From the IMG/VR virus record IMGVR_UViG_3300025087_000124, positions 1 through 45,645 of that record: a DNA stretch of 45,645 nt; one strand, 5' to 3'. This document shows positions 31,637-39,522 of this stretch, in pieces. Position 1 is the stretch's first letter. The number at the start of each line of letters is the position of its first letter. This DNA comes from a virus. The translations under genes were made by a program, and so were the position numbers. The notes under the pieces were generated by a model. The model searched no databases and had not been told where the DNA came from. It saw only the letters and a program-made list of their open reading frames with translations.

Positions 31637-31665
31637 AGTATAACCTAACAACGGAAGAATGTAAA
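31637..31665 (-). promoter_or_regulatory. Sigma-70-like promoter for the leftward operon
   Basis: On the minus strand TTTACA (31660-31665) and TATACT (31637-31642) are separated by exactly 17 nt. They lie about 33 nt upstream of the ATG of 31260-31604 and just after a strong terminator, in one of the few long gaps. This is the best promoter I can see in the window. Confidence 0.65.
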
Positions 31666-31693
31666 TAGCCTGTAACAATTTTGCGTAATAAAC

Positions 31694-31721
31694 AAAAAGG
31701 GAGCAATGAAGCCCCCTCTTT
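31694..31721 (-). terminator. Intrinsic terminator, 11-bp stem plus T tract
   Basis: On the minus strand AAAGAGGGGGC, loop TTCATT, GCTCCCTTTTT: 11 paired bases with two G-U, ending in a T run. It lies after the small helix-turn-helix gene 31768-31956 and before the promoter at 31637, so it ends the upstream unit. Confidence 0.85.
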
Positions 31722-31733
31722 GAAAGGATATGA

Positions 31734-31768
31734 ACCTAGCTGACAACTGCCGTGTCGTGGATCTAGGT
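31734..31768 (-). other. Hairpin between a stop codon and the terminator
   Basis: Arms 31734-31739 and 31763-31768 (ACCTAG/CTAGGT) enclose a second pair 31742-31745 and 31753-31756 (GACA/TGTC). The outer arm begins at the last base of the TGA of 31768-31956. With the terminator it forms a compact two-hairpin 3' end, perhaps protecting the transcript or marking a short RNA. Confidence 0.5.
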
Positions 31769-31956
31769 CACTTAAATCTATCATACTTGTTAAGTCCTTT
31801 CAATGTTTTAAAATACTTCGCTTTTATGTAACCGCCCCACGATTTACTCATTTTATAATACTCTGCCAATTTTCTAGTAGATCTTAGTCTAATGTAGTTT
31901 AGTCTTATTTCTTCTAGTTGTTTATCTGTTAAAGGTTTACCCCTCATATCTTCCAT
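31768..31956 (-). CDS. Small helix-turn-helix protein
   Basis: 62 residues: PLTDKQLEEIRLNYIRLRST, RKLAEYYKMSKSWGGYIKAK. The pattern of a helix, a second helix with R-x-LAEYY, a turn (KMSKS) and a recognition helix suggests a resolvase/homeodomain-type DNA-binding fold like small phage regulators. Basic (many Lys/Arg). It overlaps the replication-like gene by 13 nt and precedes the terminator. Confidence 0.6.
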   Translation of the reverse strand: MEDMRGKPLTDKQLEEIRLNYIRLRSTRKLAEYYKMSKSWGGYIKAKYFKTLKGLNKYDRFK

Positions 31957-32453
31957 CCCATTTTATTATATAAAGCTTCCTTAGCAACCCGAATCCTATC
32001 TCTTTTCTCTTCCTCTGTTTCTTGATCCTGTTTTATAATTTTAAATTTACTGTTTATTATTCCTGATTCCTTATTTATAGGAGTATCTATACTAGTATCG
32101 AGGAGTATATTAAAATCTTTCTTCAAAACCTCTGGTATATAAGAAACTTCTTTTAAACAAGAAGTAACATTAAGAGGACTATTGAGGTACTTATTGTACT
32201 TTTCAACATTACAAACCTTGACCCACCCATCTTTAAAGACGGCCTTAGGCTTCAACTCTTCTTGTATACTACTAAGTATACTACTATCTATACTAGTATC
32301 GAACAGGATTTCCCTATCGCTTAATTCAAAAACACCTGAAATATTTATCTTGTCATTTGTTAGTAGGTATAACCAAAGAAACTTAGCTCCTTTAGATAGT
32401 TTGACAAACCATTGGTCTTTCCAGACCTTCGTGTGAACGATCCTTGTCTTCAT
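31944..32453 (-). CDS. Replication-initiator-like winged-helix protein
   Basis: 169 residues. MKTRIVHTKVWKDQWFVKLS, KGAKFLWLYLLTNDKINISG and VFELSDREILFDTSI resemble the N-terminal domain of phage replisome organisers (resYlnl..kaaklL..yLllnp.iniiGi.....). The C-terminus is a charged, helical tail (QDQETEEEKRDRIRVAKEAL). It would bind origin DNA or load a host helicase; no partner helicase or primase gene is present. A 15-nt repeat lies upstream of the start. Confidence 0.6.
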   Translation of the reverse strand: MKTRIVHTKVWKDQWFVKLSKGAKFLWLYLLTNDKINISGVFELSDREILFDTSIDSSILSSIQEELKPKAVFKDGWVKVCNVEKYNKYLNSPLNVTSCLKEVSYIPEVLKKDFNILLDTSIDTPINKESGIINSKFKIIKQDQETEEEKRDRIRVAKEALYNKMGWKI

Positions 32454-32459
32454 TATTGT

Positions 32460-32474
32460 TATAGTTATAATTTA
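32460..32474 (-). promoter_or_regulatory. 15-nt repeated start-region motif, copy 2
   Basis: Identical to 27864-27878. It lies 6 nt upstream of the ATG at 32451-32453. A related AT element (AGTTATAATTATAATTTA) precedes the ATG at 32726-32728. Confidence 0.4.
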
Positions 32475-32476
32475 TA

Positions 32477-32728
32477 TTAGCCATTAAGACCTACTTTAGT
32501 TTTAAATGTAACTTTATTAAGCACGTCTTCTATCTCATCTAAGGACTTATCTATATCCAACCTAGTTGACCTCCAAGTCGCAATCCACTCATTAATCTCA
32601 CTTAAATCAAAATCGTCACGGCTAAGAGCCTCCTCAAGTAAATCTTGAAGCTTTTTAGCAGAGTAACTAGAGGTTGTGAAGTTTTTGAGTTTGTGAAAAA
32701 ACTCGAAGAGAATTAATTTCTCATTCAT
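32477..32728 (-). CDS. Small helical acidic protein of unknown function
   Basis: 83 residues: MNEKLILFEFFHKLKNFTTS, SAKKLQDLLEEALSRDDFDL, LDIDKSLDEIEDVLNKVTFK. All helical and charged, no membrane segment. No family recognised. It is likely an early accessory protein, given its place next to the initiator-like gene. Confidence 0.5.
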   Translation of the reverse strand: MNEKLILFEFFHKLKNFTTSSYSAKKLQDLLEEALSRDDFDLSEINEWIATWRSTRLDIDKSLDEIEDVLNKVTFKTKVGLNG

Positions 32729-32738
32729 ACAGTTATAA

Positions 32739-32921
32739 TTATAATTTATATATACTAACCTTATACCTCTTAAAATAATAAGTCAATACCTTATAGAGTG
32801 GTGTCTGTCTATGGTGGCTAACCATACCGTAATAGACCTGGTATTTTTCACTAAAGGGTTTAATAGTTCGTGTATATTTAAGCCTTAAGCTTACCTCACG
32901 AGTTACTTCTCTTGACACCAC
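32739..32921 (-). CDS. Possible small basic protein
   Basis: 60 residues, basic, with many Tyr/Lys/Arg (MVSREVTREVSLRLKYTRTI, PLYKVLTYYFKRYKVSIYKL). No family. Gene quality is uncertain: the codons look less selective, and an AT-rich regulatory-like tract lies in its 3' part. It may be a chance frame in a control region of about 250 nt (32729-32983). Confidence 0.3.
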   Translation of the reverse strand: MVSREVTREVSLRLKYTRTIKPFSEKYQVYYGMVSHHRQTPLYKVLTYYFKRYKVSIYKL

Positions 32922-32983
32922 CCGTTACTATAAACTAGATCATTTGAAGATATTTTGCAATAGGATAGTTTTGATTTAATCTA

Positions 32984-33913
32984 CTACTTTTGATTGAGCT
33001 TGTTAAGTAGGTCTACTCCTTGTTGTACGTTACTTGCTGTTAATACTTCTTTCTTCCTTGGATTTAGCAGTACACAAGGACTTCCTGTCTGCCAGTCAGG
33101 TATAAATCCATTTTGGTCTTTATAAGCGTCTCTCTTCTTCATACTACCTGTTTTAAGAAAAGTCACTGTTCTCGGTACGTCATGTTCGTCTCTCAAGTTC
33201 CACTGTTCTACCGAATTAGAATGGGTATGTGCAGAAGCAATTATGTCTGCTTGTTGTGCGTTCATCCAGAACGTTCTGTGATTTGTATGATGGGGATTTA
33301 AGTCGGAGTTATATTTAGTCTTATGGTCTAGTCTAAACTTGTACTTCGCATCTCCGAACTTCAAGTTGAGAAACCCACCATCTCTCATATAGGGAACTAG
33401 CCCATTCATGCCTGATACTAGCATCCAAAATGGAACGCCTATTTTACTCATCCATTCGGTATGATTACCCCCAATGGTCGTGAGCATTTTTCCATTGTCC
33501 ACCATAGCCTTAGCCCAAGCGTTCAACATCTTCAACTGCTCTTCAAGGTTAAAGGTCTCCTCGTCAGCGTGAAAGAACAGGTTGTCACAGATATCACCCA
33601 TGTCGGCTTCCCAAACATTTGGAGTATTGATAATTAACTCACTATCGTACTGAAATCTAGCCCAATCAAATCCTGGAGCTCCTATGTGTTTATCACCACT
33701 TAAAACAATCAGTCCCCATTCCTCGCTAGGAATCCAAAGATTAACTTCTCTTACGTTATCACTTTGAGCCTCTCTAAATGACTGCCTTCTGGCATGTTCT
33801 AACCCGTGCTCTTGCCATGAGAAGTCCTGATGGGTATTTGGCTCTCTCTCCTGTCCGCCTAATCCTTCTACACCCCTAACTGTTCCCTGTCCGTCTACGA
33901 TTAACTGAGCCAT
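32984..33913 (-). CDS. Calcineurin-like metallophosphoesterase
   Basis: 309 residues. Motifs of the two-metal phosphoesterase fold appear in order: LIVLSGDKHIGAPGFDWARF (GD-x-H-x-G), VWEADMGDICDNLFF (GD-x-x-D), LTTIGGNHTEWM (GNH-E) and DIIASAHTHSNSVEQW (the GHTH-like last motif), then KTGSMKKRDAY. The enzyme cleaves phosphodiesters, perhaps nucleic acid ends or nucleotides. It is the first gene after the lysis cassette, preceded by a 122-nt leader with a small hairpin. No preference for substrate can be read. Confidence 0.8.
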   Translation of the reverse strand: MAQLIVDGQGTVRGVEGLGGQEREPNTHQDFSWQEHGLEHARRQSFREAQSDNVREVNLWIPSEEWGLIVLSGDKHIGAPGFDWARFQYDSELIINTPNVWEADMGDICDNLFFHADEETFNLEEQLKMLNAWAKAMVDNGKMLTTIGGNHTEWMSKIGVPFWMLVSGMNGLVPYMRDGGFLNLKFGDAKYKFRLDHKTKYNSDLNPHHTNHRTFWMNAQQADIIASAHTHSNSVEQWNLRDEHDVPRTVTFLKTGSMKKRDAYKDQNGFIPDWQTGSPCVLLNPRKKEVLTASNVQQGVDLLNKLNQK

Positions 33914-33937
33914 AGTTTAATGGTAACAACTTAAATA

Positions 33938-34010
33938 GCCGATAACTTCGGCAAGAACCTAGAAACTAACTACTAGACTATTCCAAACACATTCAATAAT
34001 CTAACTACTA
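33938..34010 (-). promoter_or_regulatory. Leader region of the phosphoesterase: hairpin and 10-nt direct repeats
   Basis: GCCGA (33938-33942) pairs with TCGGC (33948-33952) around a 5-nt loop. CTAACTACTA occurs twice, at 33966-33975 and 34001-34010, 35 nt apart. This is the gap between late lysis genes and early genes, so operator or promoter sites are expected here, but I see no good -35/-10 pair. Confidence 0.4.
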
Positions 34011-34035
34011 ACATGACTTTTTCCTTTTAATAAAA

Positions 34036-34266
34036 TTATTTGTCTTCTCCCTCAACGTACTTCGCTATTGCGAATGTCAGAATATTTATAATCATGTAGA
34101 TGAGTGTGGAGTACTCCTTGGCGAGCTGGAGTAGGTCTACAAACTTCGATAACTCGATTAATGCGTAAGTGGCTACACCTGACACAACGATCCATTTAAG
34201 AGCGCCTACAACCTTAGATGCTGTAAACTTAGCTCTCACTTTTGGACTTATAGAACCTTTCTTCAT
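34036..34266 (-). CDS. Probable holin, two membrane segments
   Basis: 76 residues. A basic N-terminus (MKKGSISPKVRAKFTASKVV) precedes ALKWIVVSGVATYALIELS and then YSTLIYMIINILTFAIAKYV, two membrane helices, and a short acidic tail. Size and topology fit a class II holin, which opens the inner membrane so that the endolysin can reach the wall. It is the last gene of the lysis cassette. Confidence 0.7.
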   Translation of the reverse strand: MKKGSISPKVRAKFTASKVVGALKWIVVSGVATYALIELSKFVDLLQLAKEYSTLIYMIINILTFAIAKYVEGEDK

Positions 34267-34283
34267 ATTAATTACTAATAAAA

Positions 34284-34430
34284 TTAACTAAACCAAATAT
34301 TTAGAATAAAATTCACTGCTATTAGCACTACCACTAAAGTCTGAACTATATTCCAAAATATTTCCATTGCCCGTTTTTGTTTACTATACTCTTCTCGGAC
34401 TACCCCCCTTGCGAGGTGTTGTATATCCAT
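34284..34430 (-). CDS. Overlooked 48-residue membrane protein in the lysis cassette
   Basis: ATG at 34428-34430 to TAA at 34284-34286. MDIQHLARGVVREEYSKQKR is polar, followed by AMEIFWNIVQTLVVVLIAVN and FILNIWF, one membrane helix with a short C-terminal end. AGGA lies 8 nt before the ATG, one of the better ribosome sites here. It fills the gap between endolysin and holin and could be a second holin/antiholin or a spanin-like partner. Confidence 0.6.
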   Translation of the reverse strand: MDIQHLARGVVREEYSKQKRAMEIFWNIVQTLVVVLIAVNFILNIWFS

Positions 34431-34447
34431 TAAAGATTCCTATTAAT

Positions 34448-35179
34448 TTATTCCTTTACTGGAAACAATCTATTAAGAATGTCTACAATAAAAGCCCACC
34501 TCTCATAGTCTTTCAATCGACTATTTAGGTTTTCAATGTTCAGTGACTTGGCCTTTAATGCCAAATCTCTGTTGTTTAATTCTATGGTAAGTTGTTCTAT
34601 CTTAGCTAACTCCTCACTACAATCGTTTGTGACGGGCTCTACGGGGTCTGGAACGGGCGTTGGGATAGGAATTGGTACAACGACAGGTGGTACTACCACG
34701 GGTGGTACAGGTTTGCTCATTACATAACCTTTAGGAATCAGTTTGTCAGGGTCTTTAAGCCAATCATTAGGATATAACCCTTTAGAAGTAAAGAACCTTA
34801 AAACATCAACTGGTTTACCTCTGTTATCTAGTATAAAAAAATGAATGTGCGAAGGAACTCCGCTTGGGTTTGATTTGGCAATATCTCCAATATTACCACC
34901 CTGCTTAGTTTGAAAACCAACAACAATCTTTACATTAATTTCACAATGTACAAAAAACATTCTATACCCGCCAGAAATAGTAAAAATAAAGTACGGGTCT
35001 ATTTTCTTACCAACTTTAACTGCTTTCTGAATGTATGTTATCGTTCCTTTAAGTGGTGCGTGTATTCTCCAATCTGTAAATCCTCTGGGTGATAAGTCTA
35101 TAGCATCTTGTCCTTGATTGGGAATACTGTGTTTCCATTGGGTAACTGTCAGTTTCTTTACACAAGGTTTTATTGCCAT
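34448..35179 (-). CDS. Endolysin, M23-like peptidase domain with proline linker and coiled-coil tail
   Basis: 243 residues. Residues 1-155 have an M23 (LytM) beta fold: GQDAIDL (23-29), MFFVHCE (74-80) and PSHIHFFILD (109-118). H111-x-H113 and H78 match expected ligand or catalytic positions, but the usual H-x3-D motif reads N21-Q-G-Q-D25, so the first zinc His is replaced. Residues 156-185 are proline-rich (PVPPVVVPPVVVPIPIPTP). The C-terminal 50 are a coiled coil (KIEQLTIELNNRDLALKAKS). It would cut peptide cross-links. Position before the holin-like genes supports a lysis role. Confidence 0.75.
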   Translation of the reverse strand: MAIKPCVKKLTVTQWKHSIPNQGQDAIDLSPRGFTDWRIHAPLKGTITYIQKAVKVGKKIDPYFIFTISGGYRMFFVHCEINVKIVVGFQTKQGGNIGDIAKSNPSGVPSHIHFFILDNRGKPVDVLRFFTSKGLYPNDWLKDPDKLIPKGYVMSKPVPPVVVPPVVVPIPIPTPVPDPVEPVTNDCSEELAKIEQLTIELNNRDLALKAKSLNIENLNSRLKDYERWAFIVDILNRLFPVKE

Positions 35180-35195
35180 TTTATTAAACCTAAAC

Positions 35196-35450
35196 TTATC
35201 TTATTATCACCAACGACAGTAAAGCTATCACAACCACAGTAAGCACAAGCCCTGCAAATCCATAAGTTAGATTCTTCACCGTAGCAAATTCTACTTTGTC
35301 TACTTTAGTTTCTATTTCTGTTTTGATATCCTTTAAGTCATCTTTTAAAACCGCTCTATTCTTTAGGTCTTTAACGTCACTCTTGATTTCGGAGACTTCA
35401 GATGTAATATAGTCTAGTTTTGTTTGTATAACGTTTAATCCTATTGCCAT
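35196..35450 (-). CDS. Coiled-coil plus C-terminal membrane protein (XhlA-like)
   Basis: 84 residues. LNVIQTKLDYITSEVSEIKS, DVKDLKNRAVLKDDLKDIKT form a long coiled coil; LTYGFAGLVLTVVVIALLSL plus VIIR is a C-terminal membrane anchor. This architecture matches haemolysin XhlA-type lysis accessory proteins. It is the first gene of the lysis cassette, 16 nt before the endolysin. Confidence 0.65.
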   Translation of the reverse strand: MAIGLNVIQTKLDYITSEVSEIKSDVKDLKNRAVLKDDLKDIKTEIETKVDKVEFATVKNLTYGFAGLVLTVVVIALLSLVIIR

Positions 35451-35507
35451 TTTATATATTTCTCACTCTAAATTAGCATACCATTTTAATTTAAGCAATT
35501 CGTTGAT

Positions 35508-36245
35508 TTAAGCCGCCTCATAACACCCAAAAGCGAGGATAATATCCCCCGTTGTCCAAGTCATAGGAATTGTTGAACTTATACCCGCAATATTAGTGTA
35601 GGTTAAGTCTCCCCTTTGAACCACAAATTTTGCCGTTGTTGTTGTTGCCCAAAAAACATATCCCATATAGGATGTTGTACCAGTATCTCTCAGATTGGCC
35701 GTCCCTATCGGATGCACCGTTGAAGAGTATGTTATAGACGGTACTGGAAGTGAGAATATTGGCTCTCCACTAATAGAGGTGTCGGCGGCAAAGGTGATAG
35801 AAACCCTATAATTAACCGTCTTGCCCACCTTTTTGTATGCGGCTTCTACTGTGGCACTCCCTATGGTTAGATTAGTCCAGGAAGGAGTAAATGACTGCCA
35901 CGTTCCGCCTATAATATTAGGGTCGTTTATTGTTGATGTGCGGTAGTCGATAAACGAGGGTTGCGAGTTGTACGTTCCCAATATGTAGTTTTGTAAACTG
36001 TTCTTTATGTCTGGACATATAATTACCGCAGTATCGCCCACGCTAATATTAACAGTTCCCCTAGGTATTCTCACGGTCGCCAGCTGTTCCCCAGTACCAA
36101 TAACCCTCACGCTACAACTATTTAGTGTGTTGCTAATCTCGGTAACAGTAGCCAACCGAATGTTCTCTTTGGCCTGCCTGTTATATTCAGGAATGTTTTC
36201 TGTTGTGGCCTTTCTAAAAGCCCTTTTAAAATCGTTAGGGTTCAT
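35508..36245 (-). CDS. Baseplate/tail-tip protein with OB-like N-terminus
   Basis: 245 residues. The first 100 (NIRLATVTEISNTLNSCSVR, VRIPRGTVNISVGDTAVIIC, YILGTYN) resemble the OB-fold domain of phage baseplate spike or gp45-type proteins. Residues 110-245 (GTWQSFTPSWTNLTIGSATV, VGKTVNYRVSITFAADTSIS, YTNIAGISSTIPMTW) form a beta domain of the kind seen at the C-terminal ends of receptor-binding proteins. It is the last virion gene before lysis, where receptor-binding proteins usually are. Confidence 0.6.
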   Translation of the reverse strand: MNPNDFKRAFRKATTENIPEYNRQAKENIRLATVTEISNTLNSCSVRVIGTGEQLATVRIPRGTVNISVGDTAVIICPDIKNSLQNYILGTYNSQPSFIDYRTSTINDPNIIGGTWQSFTPSWTNLTIGSATVEAAYKKVGKTVNYRVSITFAADTSISGEPIFSLPVPSITYSSTVHPIGTANLRDTGTTSYMGYVFWATTTTAKFVVQRGDLTYTNIAGISSTIPMTWTTGDIILAFGCYEAA

Positions 36246-38329
36246 TAATCTATATTATCTAGGTTAGTTATTAGGTTTATATCTTCCGTATAGCTTCCCG
36301 TTGTGAAGTCTGCACTTCTGTTGAAAGAAATTACCTGCCCATTTATGGTTACTCCAGTCGTAGAGTCCCTAAAGCTTATATGATCTAGTTTTTCTGTAAG
36401 AGGCAGTCCTACCGTAGTAAAGTTTACCTCTTTGCTTCGAGTTAACTCATCTGCAATACGGTTGTCCCCAATCATATCTAAATCCGACTCTTGTTTGATA
36501 TTTGTGTCCATATCCACAACAACCCCCCTGTTTTCAAGCGATAGCCTATCTATCAGTAGGTTGCTTTTTCTCGACATATCAAGGAAAACTTCTCCCCTGG
36601 AAATAGCCATTGTGGCCATTCCCCTAACCGCTTGTCTGCCAGAATTGTTTACGTACACATTTGTTATCCCCAATAAAGATTTTGAGATTCCAAGCCTCTC
36701 AAAAACAACAACCGAGTTTCCTAAGATATAATCGTAATTATCGGGCTTGAACCTCTGCATTATTGATGATGTGCTTTCAGCGCTAGAAATAGATAAGCTG
36801 TCTGTAACGGTTGGTATTAAGTGTGCCCTGATGTTTTTAAACATAAGTGTACCCCCGCTTACTCCGTTCTGTAAACTTAACACCCCTCCCCATGACAACG
36901 GTACGAAATTAGAATCAGTCGTTGTCGTTATGTAATTAGACAACCTTCCGTTCACATAAAAAGCCACGCTAGTCGCACTCTTATCTACTGTACACTTATG
37001 CCACACGTTAGGGGCAAGTTGTAAGAACGGATTCCCGTTTTGATAGGTTTTCCATGTGTTACCGCTTTTATATACTATGTTGTTTGGATTGGTAGACCCT
37101 ATTGTGTTGACCATACCATAAAATGAACTTGAAGACCCCACAACAAGACCACCTTGAACCCCAGAGGCCCCCTTCATTTCTGCCTCCAACCTAAAGCCCA
37201 CCCCTGTGGTAGCAAACAACACAGACAACAGAGATCCCCCCGATGTCACAGCAAGGTTGGCAAAACCAAACTCTGAAACCCCCACAGTCCACGACCCGTT
37301 GCTTATATAGTTCCTAGCGTCGATCTGATCCGATTTTGCAGTAAATTTCAACTGAGTGTCTGCCAGATAAAGAGAAGACCTAATTGCGTCTTCATAGGTG
37401 ATTGGTGCGTCCAGTGTTGAAACCCTGACGGTTCCGACTTCGGCAAGGGTGTTATTTAAAACAGTGCGTCCAACAACTGAGTTGGCGTAGAACCCCATGT
37501 CCCCCCCCCTATAGGACGTATCTGACGCAAAAAGTCGTGTGCTGAATGTTACTCCCTGCACGTCCCCATAGTCGGTGTTAAAATAATTGTTAGCAAAGCT
37601 TCTTCCAGCAATTGCTCCGTATATTTTGTCCCTCTCCGCATATGTAACCAAGTCATACTCTCCCGCAGTTGGTAGAGGAGTAAATCCAACACTATTTAGT
37701 ATGGTTATGCTTGTAGTCCCAGTTAGTTTCCCAATTATAAATAAGTTTTGAGTAGCCCCTATTAGCCCAACCACATACCCTTTTTGTCCCGTGGGGTCTG
37801 AGGCGTCACTTGATCTTATTAGGTGTCCAAAAAAATTTCCAAAAGTTGATCCGTATACAACGCTGTCAACAGACGCCCCAACAAAAATGGGATACCCAAC
37901 TTTAAACTTTGAACTCATGTAAACATCTTGAAATTCAAACTGGTTTCCTAAATAAGCGTTTTCTATGGCCTCTCCAGTAATCCAGTATCCGAATTGCCTA
38001 CTTAGTCCAGAATAATTTCCAAAAAACAGGTTTCCGTCTATAGAATCCCCATCCCGAAACTTAGCCGTTATAACTTTGCCCGATTTAATAAGCCTCGACC
38101 CATAGGCCCTGTCTGTAAATATTTTGTCAAACAAGTGGTTGGCCGACAATGTTATTCTTTCGTTGTTCTGAGTTGGTAGAGTAAACGACTCAATATTAAA
38201 TTTTCCGAGTGTGTTCGTGTATACTGACCCACCTAACGCAACAGACTCCACAACCTCTATGTTACTGGCCAAAGGCAGGTAAGACGCCCCGTACAAGGCA
38301 GATTGTCCAAATATTTGCTGTGTTATCAT
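36245..38329 (-). CDS. Large tail-tip protein with LamG/concanavalin-like domain
   Basis: 694 residues. Residues 1-330 are beta-rich and unrecognised (SLYLADTQLKF is at the end of this part). Residues about 340-510 look like a laminin-G-type jelly roll: WTVGVSEFGFANLAVTSGGS, FRLEAEMKGASGVQGGLVVG, WKTYQNGNPFLQLAPNVWHK and VAFYVNGRLSNYITTT. That fold binds glycans or proteins. Residues 520-694 (ERLGISKSLLGITNVYVNNS, SREVNFTTVGLPL-type stretches) resemble tail-tip scaffolding. It likely takes part in host recognition. ATGA overlap with 38326-39522. Confidence 0.6.
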   Translation of the reverse strand: MITQQIFGQSALYGASYLPLASNIEVVESVALGGSVYTNTLGKFNIESFTLPTQNNERITLSANHLFDKIFTDRAYGSRLIKSGKVITAKFRDGDSIDGNLFFGNYSGLSRQFGYWITGEAIENAYLGNQFEFQDVYMSSKFKVGYPIFVGASVDSVVYGSTFGNFFGHLIRSSDASDPTGQKGYVVGLIGATQNLFIIGKLTGTTSITILNSVGFTPLPTAGEYDLVTYAERDKIYGAIAGRSFANNYFNTDYGDVQGVTFSTRLFASDTSYRGGDMGFYANSVVGRTVLNNTLAEVGTVRVSTLDAPITYEDAIRSSLYLADTQLKFTAKSDQIDARNYISNGSWTVGVSEFGFANLAVTSGGSLLSVLFATTGVGFRLEAEMKGASGVQGGLVVGSSSSFYGMVNTIGSTNPNNIVYKSGNTWKTYQNGNPFLQLAPNVWHKCTVDKSATSVAFYVNGRLSNYITTTTDSNFVPLSWGGVLSLQNGVSGGTLMFKNIRAHLIPTVTDSLSISSAESTSSIMQRFKPDNYDYILGNSVVVFERLGISKSLLGITNVYVNNSGRQAVRGMATMAISRGEVFLDMSRKSNLLIDRLSLENRGVVVDMDTNIKQESDLDMIGDNRIADELTRSKEVNFTTVGLPLTEKLDHISFRDSTTGVTINGQVISFNRSADFTTGSYTEDINLITNLDNID

Positions 38330-39522
38330 AATGCGTTGCCTAACGTTAATGTTATTCTACGGTTGTCTTCGCTACTATAGTTTTGTACCAAAGGCCCGAT
38401 ATTGTAACGGGTTTGCCCCGTTTCACTCACAAAACTCCATCTTGAGGCGGTCGTAGTACCCTGTCCAAAGTTATAAGTCAAGAGAAATTGGTCGGTAGTT
38501 AGTCCAGGAAAAATGCCCTCGAAGGTTGTGCCTTGTGACAGCAGAGACCATTCCCCAAAGTTTTTGGAATACGAAACAAAGCACCCCAAATCTGTGGAGG
38601 GTAGCGGGTATGAGTCCATAGACTCTTTGTACGCCTTGAGATGTACCCCAAACGCCCGATAACTACTACTTACACCAAAATTAGAGTTCAGCAACAGCGT
38701 TCTTATATAAGAGGTTTTTACGTTCTGTATTGCCCCCTCTGTCTTTAGAAACTCTTCCTCCTTATAGAGATTATAACCGTCTGATTGGTAATAAATGATG
38801 TCTTCCACCGATCCCTCTCCAGTGGCGTTGCTTTCAAATGCTTGCACGGTGGCCCCTCTAATTCCCCTTGTAAATACTTCGTCTAGTTCATTATCCTTCC
38901 CAAACCCCACCATTTTTCCATAAGAATTAGATAATTGATCCGAAAACACTGGGGTTTTTGAAAGTTGATTTTTCCTCCATGTGGCCCCATCGTTAACTAA
39001 CGAGTAAAGATTTACTATCGCTATTTCCGTGGTACTGTTGTCTTTGTAAGTAAGCCCTTCATAGAAATAAAGCTTACTCGACCCTACCATTGTAAATGCG
39101 GAAATGTAACTACCCCCATATATAGTCGATGTAGACCCCCAATTCACCCCGTCCGAGGATATTATGCGGTTAATAGTTGACCCCTTTGTTCTCGATGCTC
39201 CATCGGTACAGTAGTAAAGTTCTAGTGTCCCCCCAGTATTCACAAATTTCACATCCAGTATATAAAATGGGTTGTTTGAGTTAAACGAGGCCCCAATTCC
39301 CAAAATAGTGGTTCCGCTCACATCCATACTTACTATATTAGCAACAGACCCCGTTCTTCCCCAATACACCACACTATCCTTAAAATTAATAACATCACTG
39401 GCCAGTTTCGGGACAATCCTTTGTCCGCTTAATACCCTGCCTGATGATAAATATACCTCTAGGGACACCCCTAAAGGTTTGTTGTTTATATTGGATACGT
39501 AGTTGGTTGCCCCTGCTATCAT
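38326..39522 (-). CDS. Tail-tip protein, possibly beta-propeller-like
   Basis: 398 residues, beta-rich with repeated short blocks containing S-x-D/N-x-G-x-x-W patterns (RIISSDGVNWGSTSTIYGGS, SYSKNFGEWSLLSQGTTFEG), reminiscent of Asp-box propellers (sialidase-type). GIGASFNSNNPFYILDVKFV and VGFGKDNELDEVFTRGI are other visible segments. It ends TRYNIGPLVQNYSSEDNRRI and TLTLGNAL. Position after the distal tail gene suggests a hub or baseplate protein; enzymatic activity is unproven. Confidence 0.5.
   Translation of the reverse strand: MIAGATNYVSNINNKPLGVSLEVYLSSGRVLSGQRIVPKLASDVINFKDSVVYWGRTGSVANIVSMDVSGTTILGIGASFNSNNPFYILDVKFVNTGGTLELYYCTDGASRTKGSTINRIISSDGVNWGSTSTIYGGSYISAFTMVGSSKLYFYEGLTYKDNSTTEIAIVNLYSLVNDGATWRKNQLSKTPVFSDQLSNSYGKMVGFGKDNELDEVFTRGIRGATVQAFESNATGEGSVEDIIYYQSDGYNLYKEEEFLKTEGAIQNVKTSYIRTLLLNSNFGVSSSYRAFGVHLKAYKESMDSYPLPSTDLGCFVSYSKNFGEWSLLSQGTTFEGIFPGLTTDQFLLTYNFGQGTTTASRWSFVSETGQTRYNIGPLVQNYSSEDNRRITLTLGNAL

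Noticed and set aside
32738-32790. Promoter TTGACT with TATAAG, or TATAAT near 32740
   Set aside because: The spacer is 15 nt for the first pair, no -35 lies at the right distance for the second, and the tract falls within or beside a doubtful small gene.
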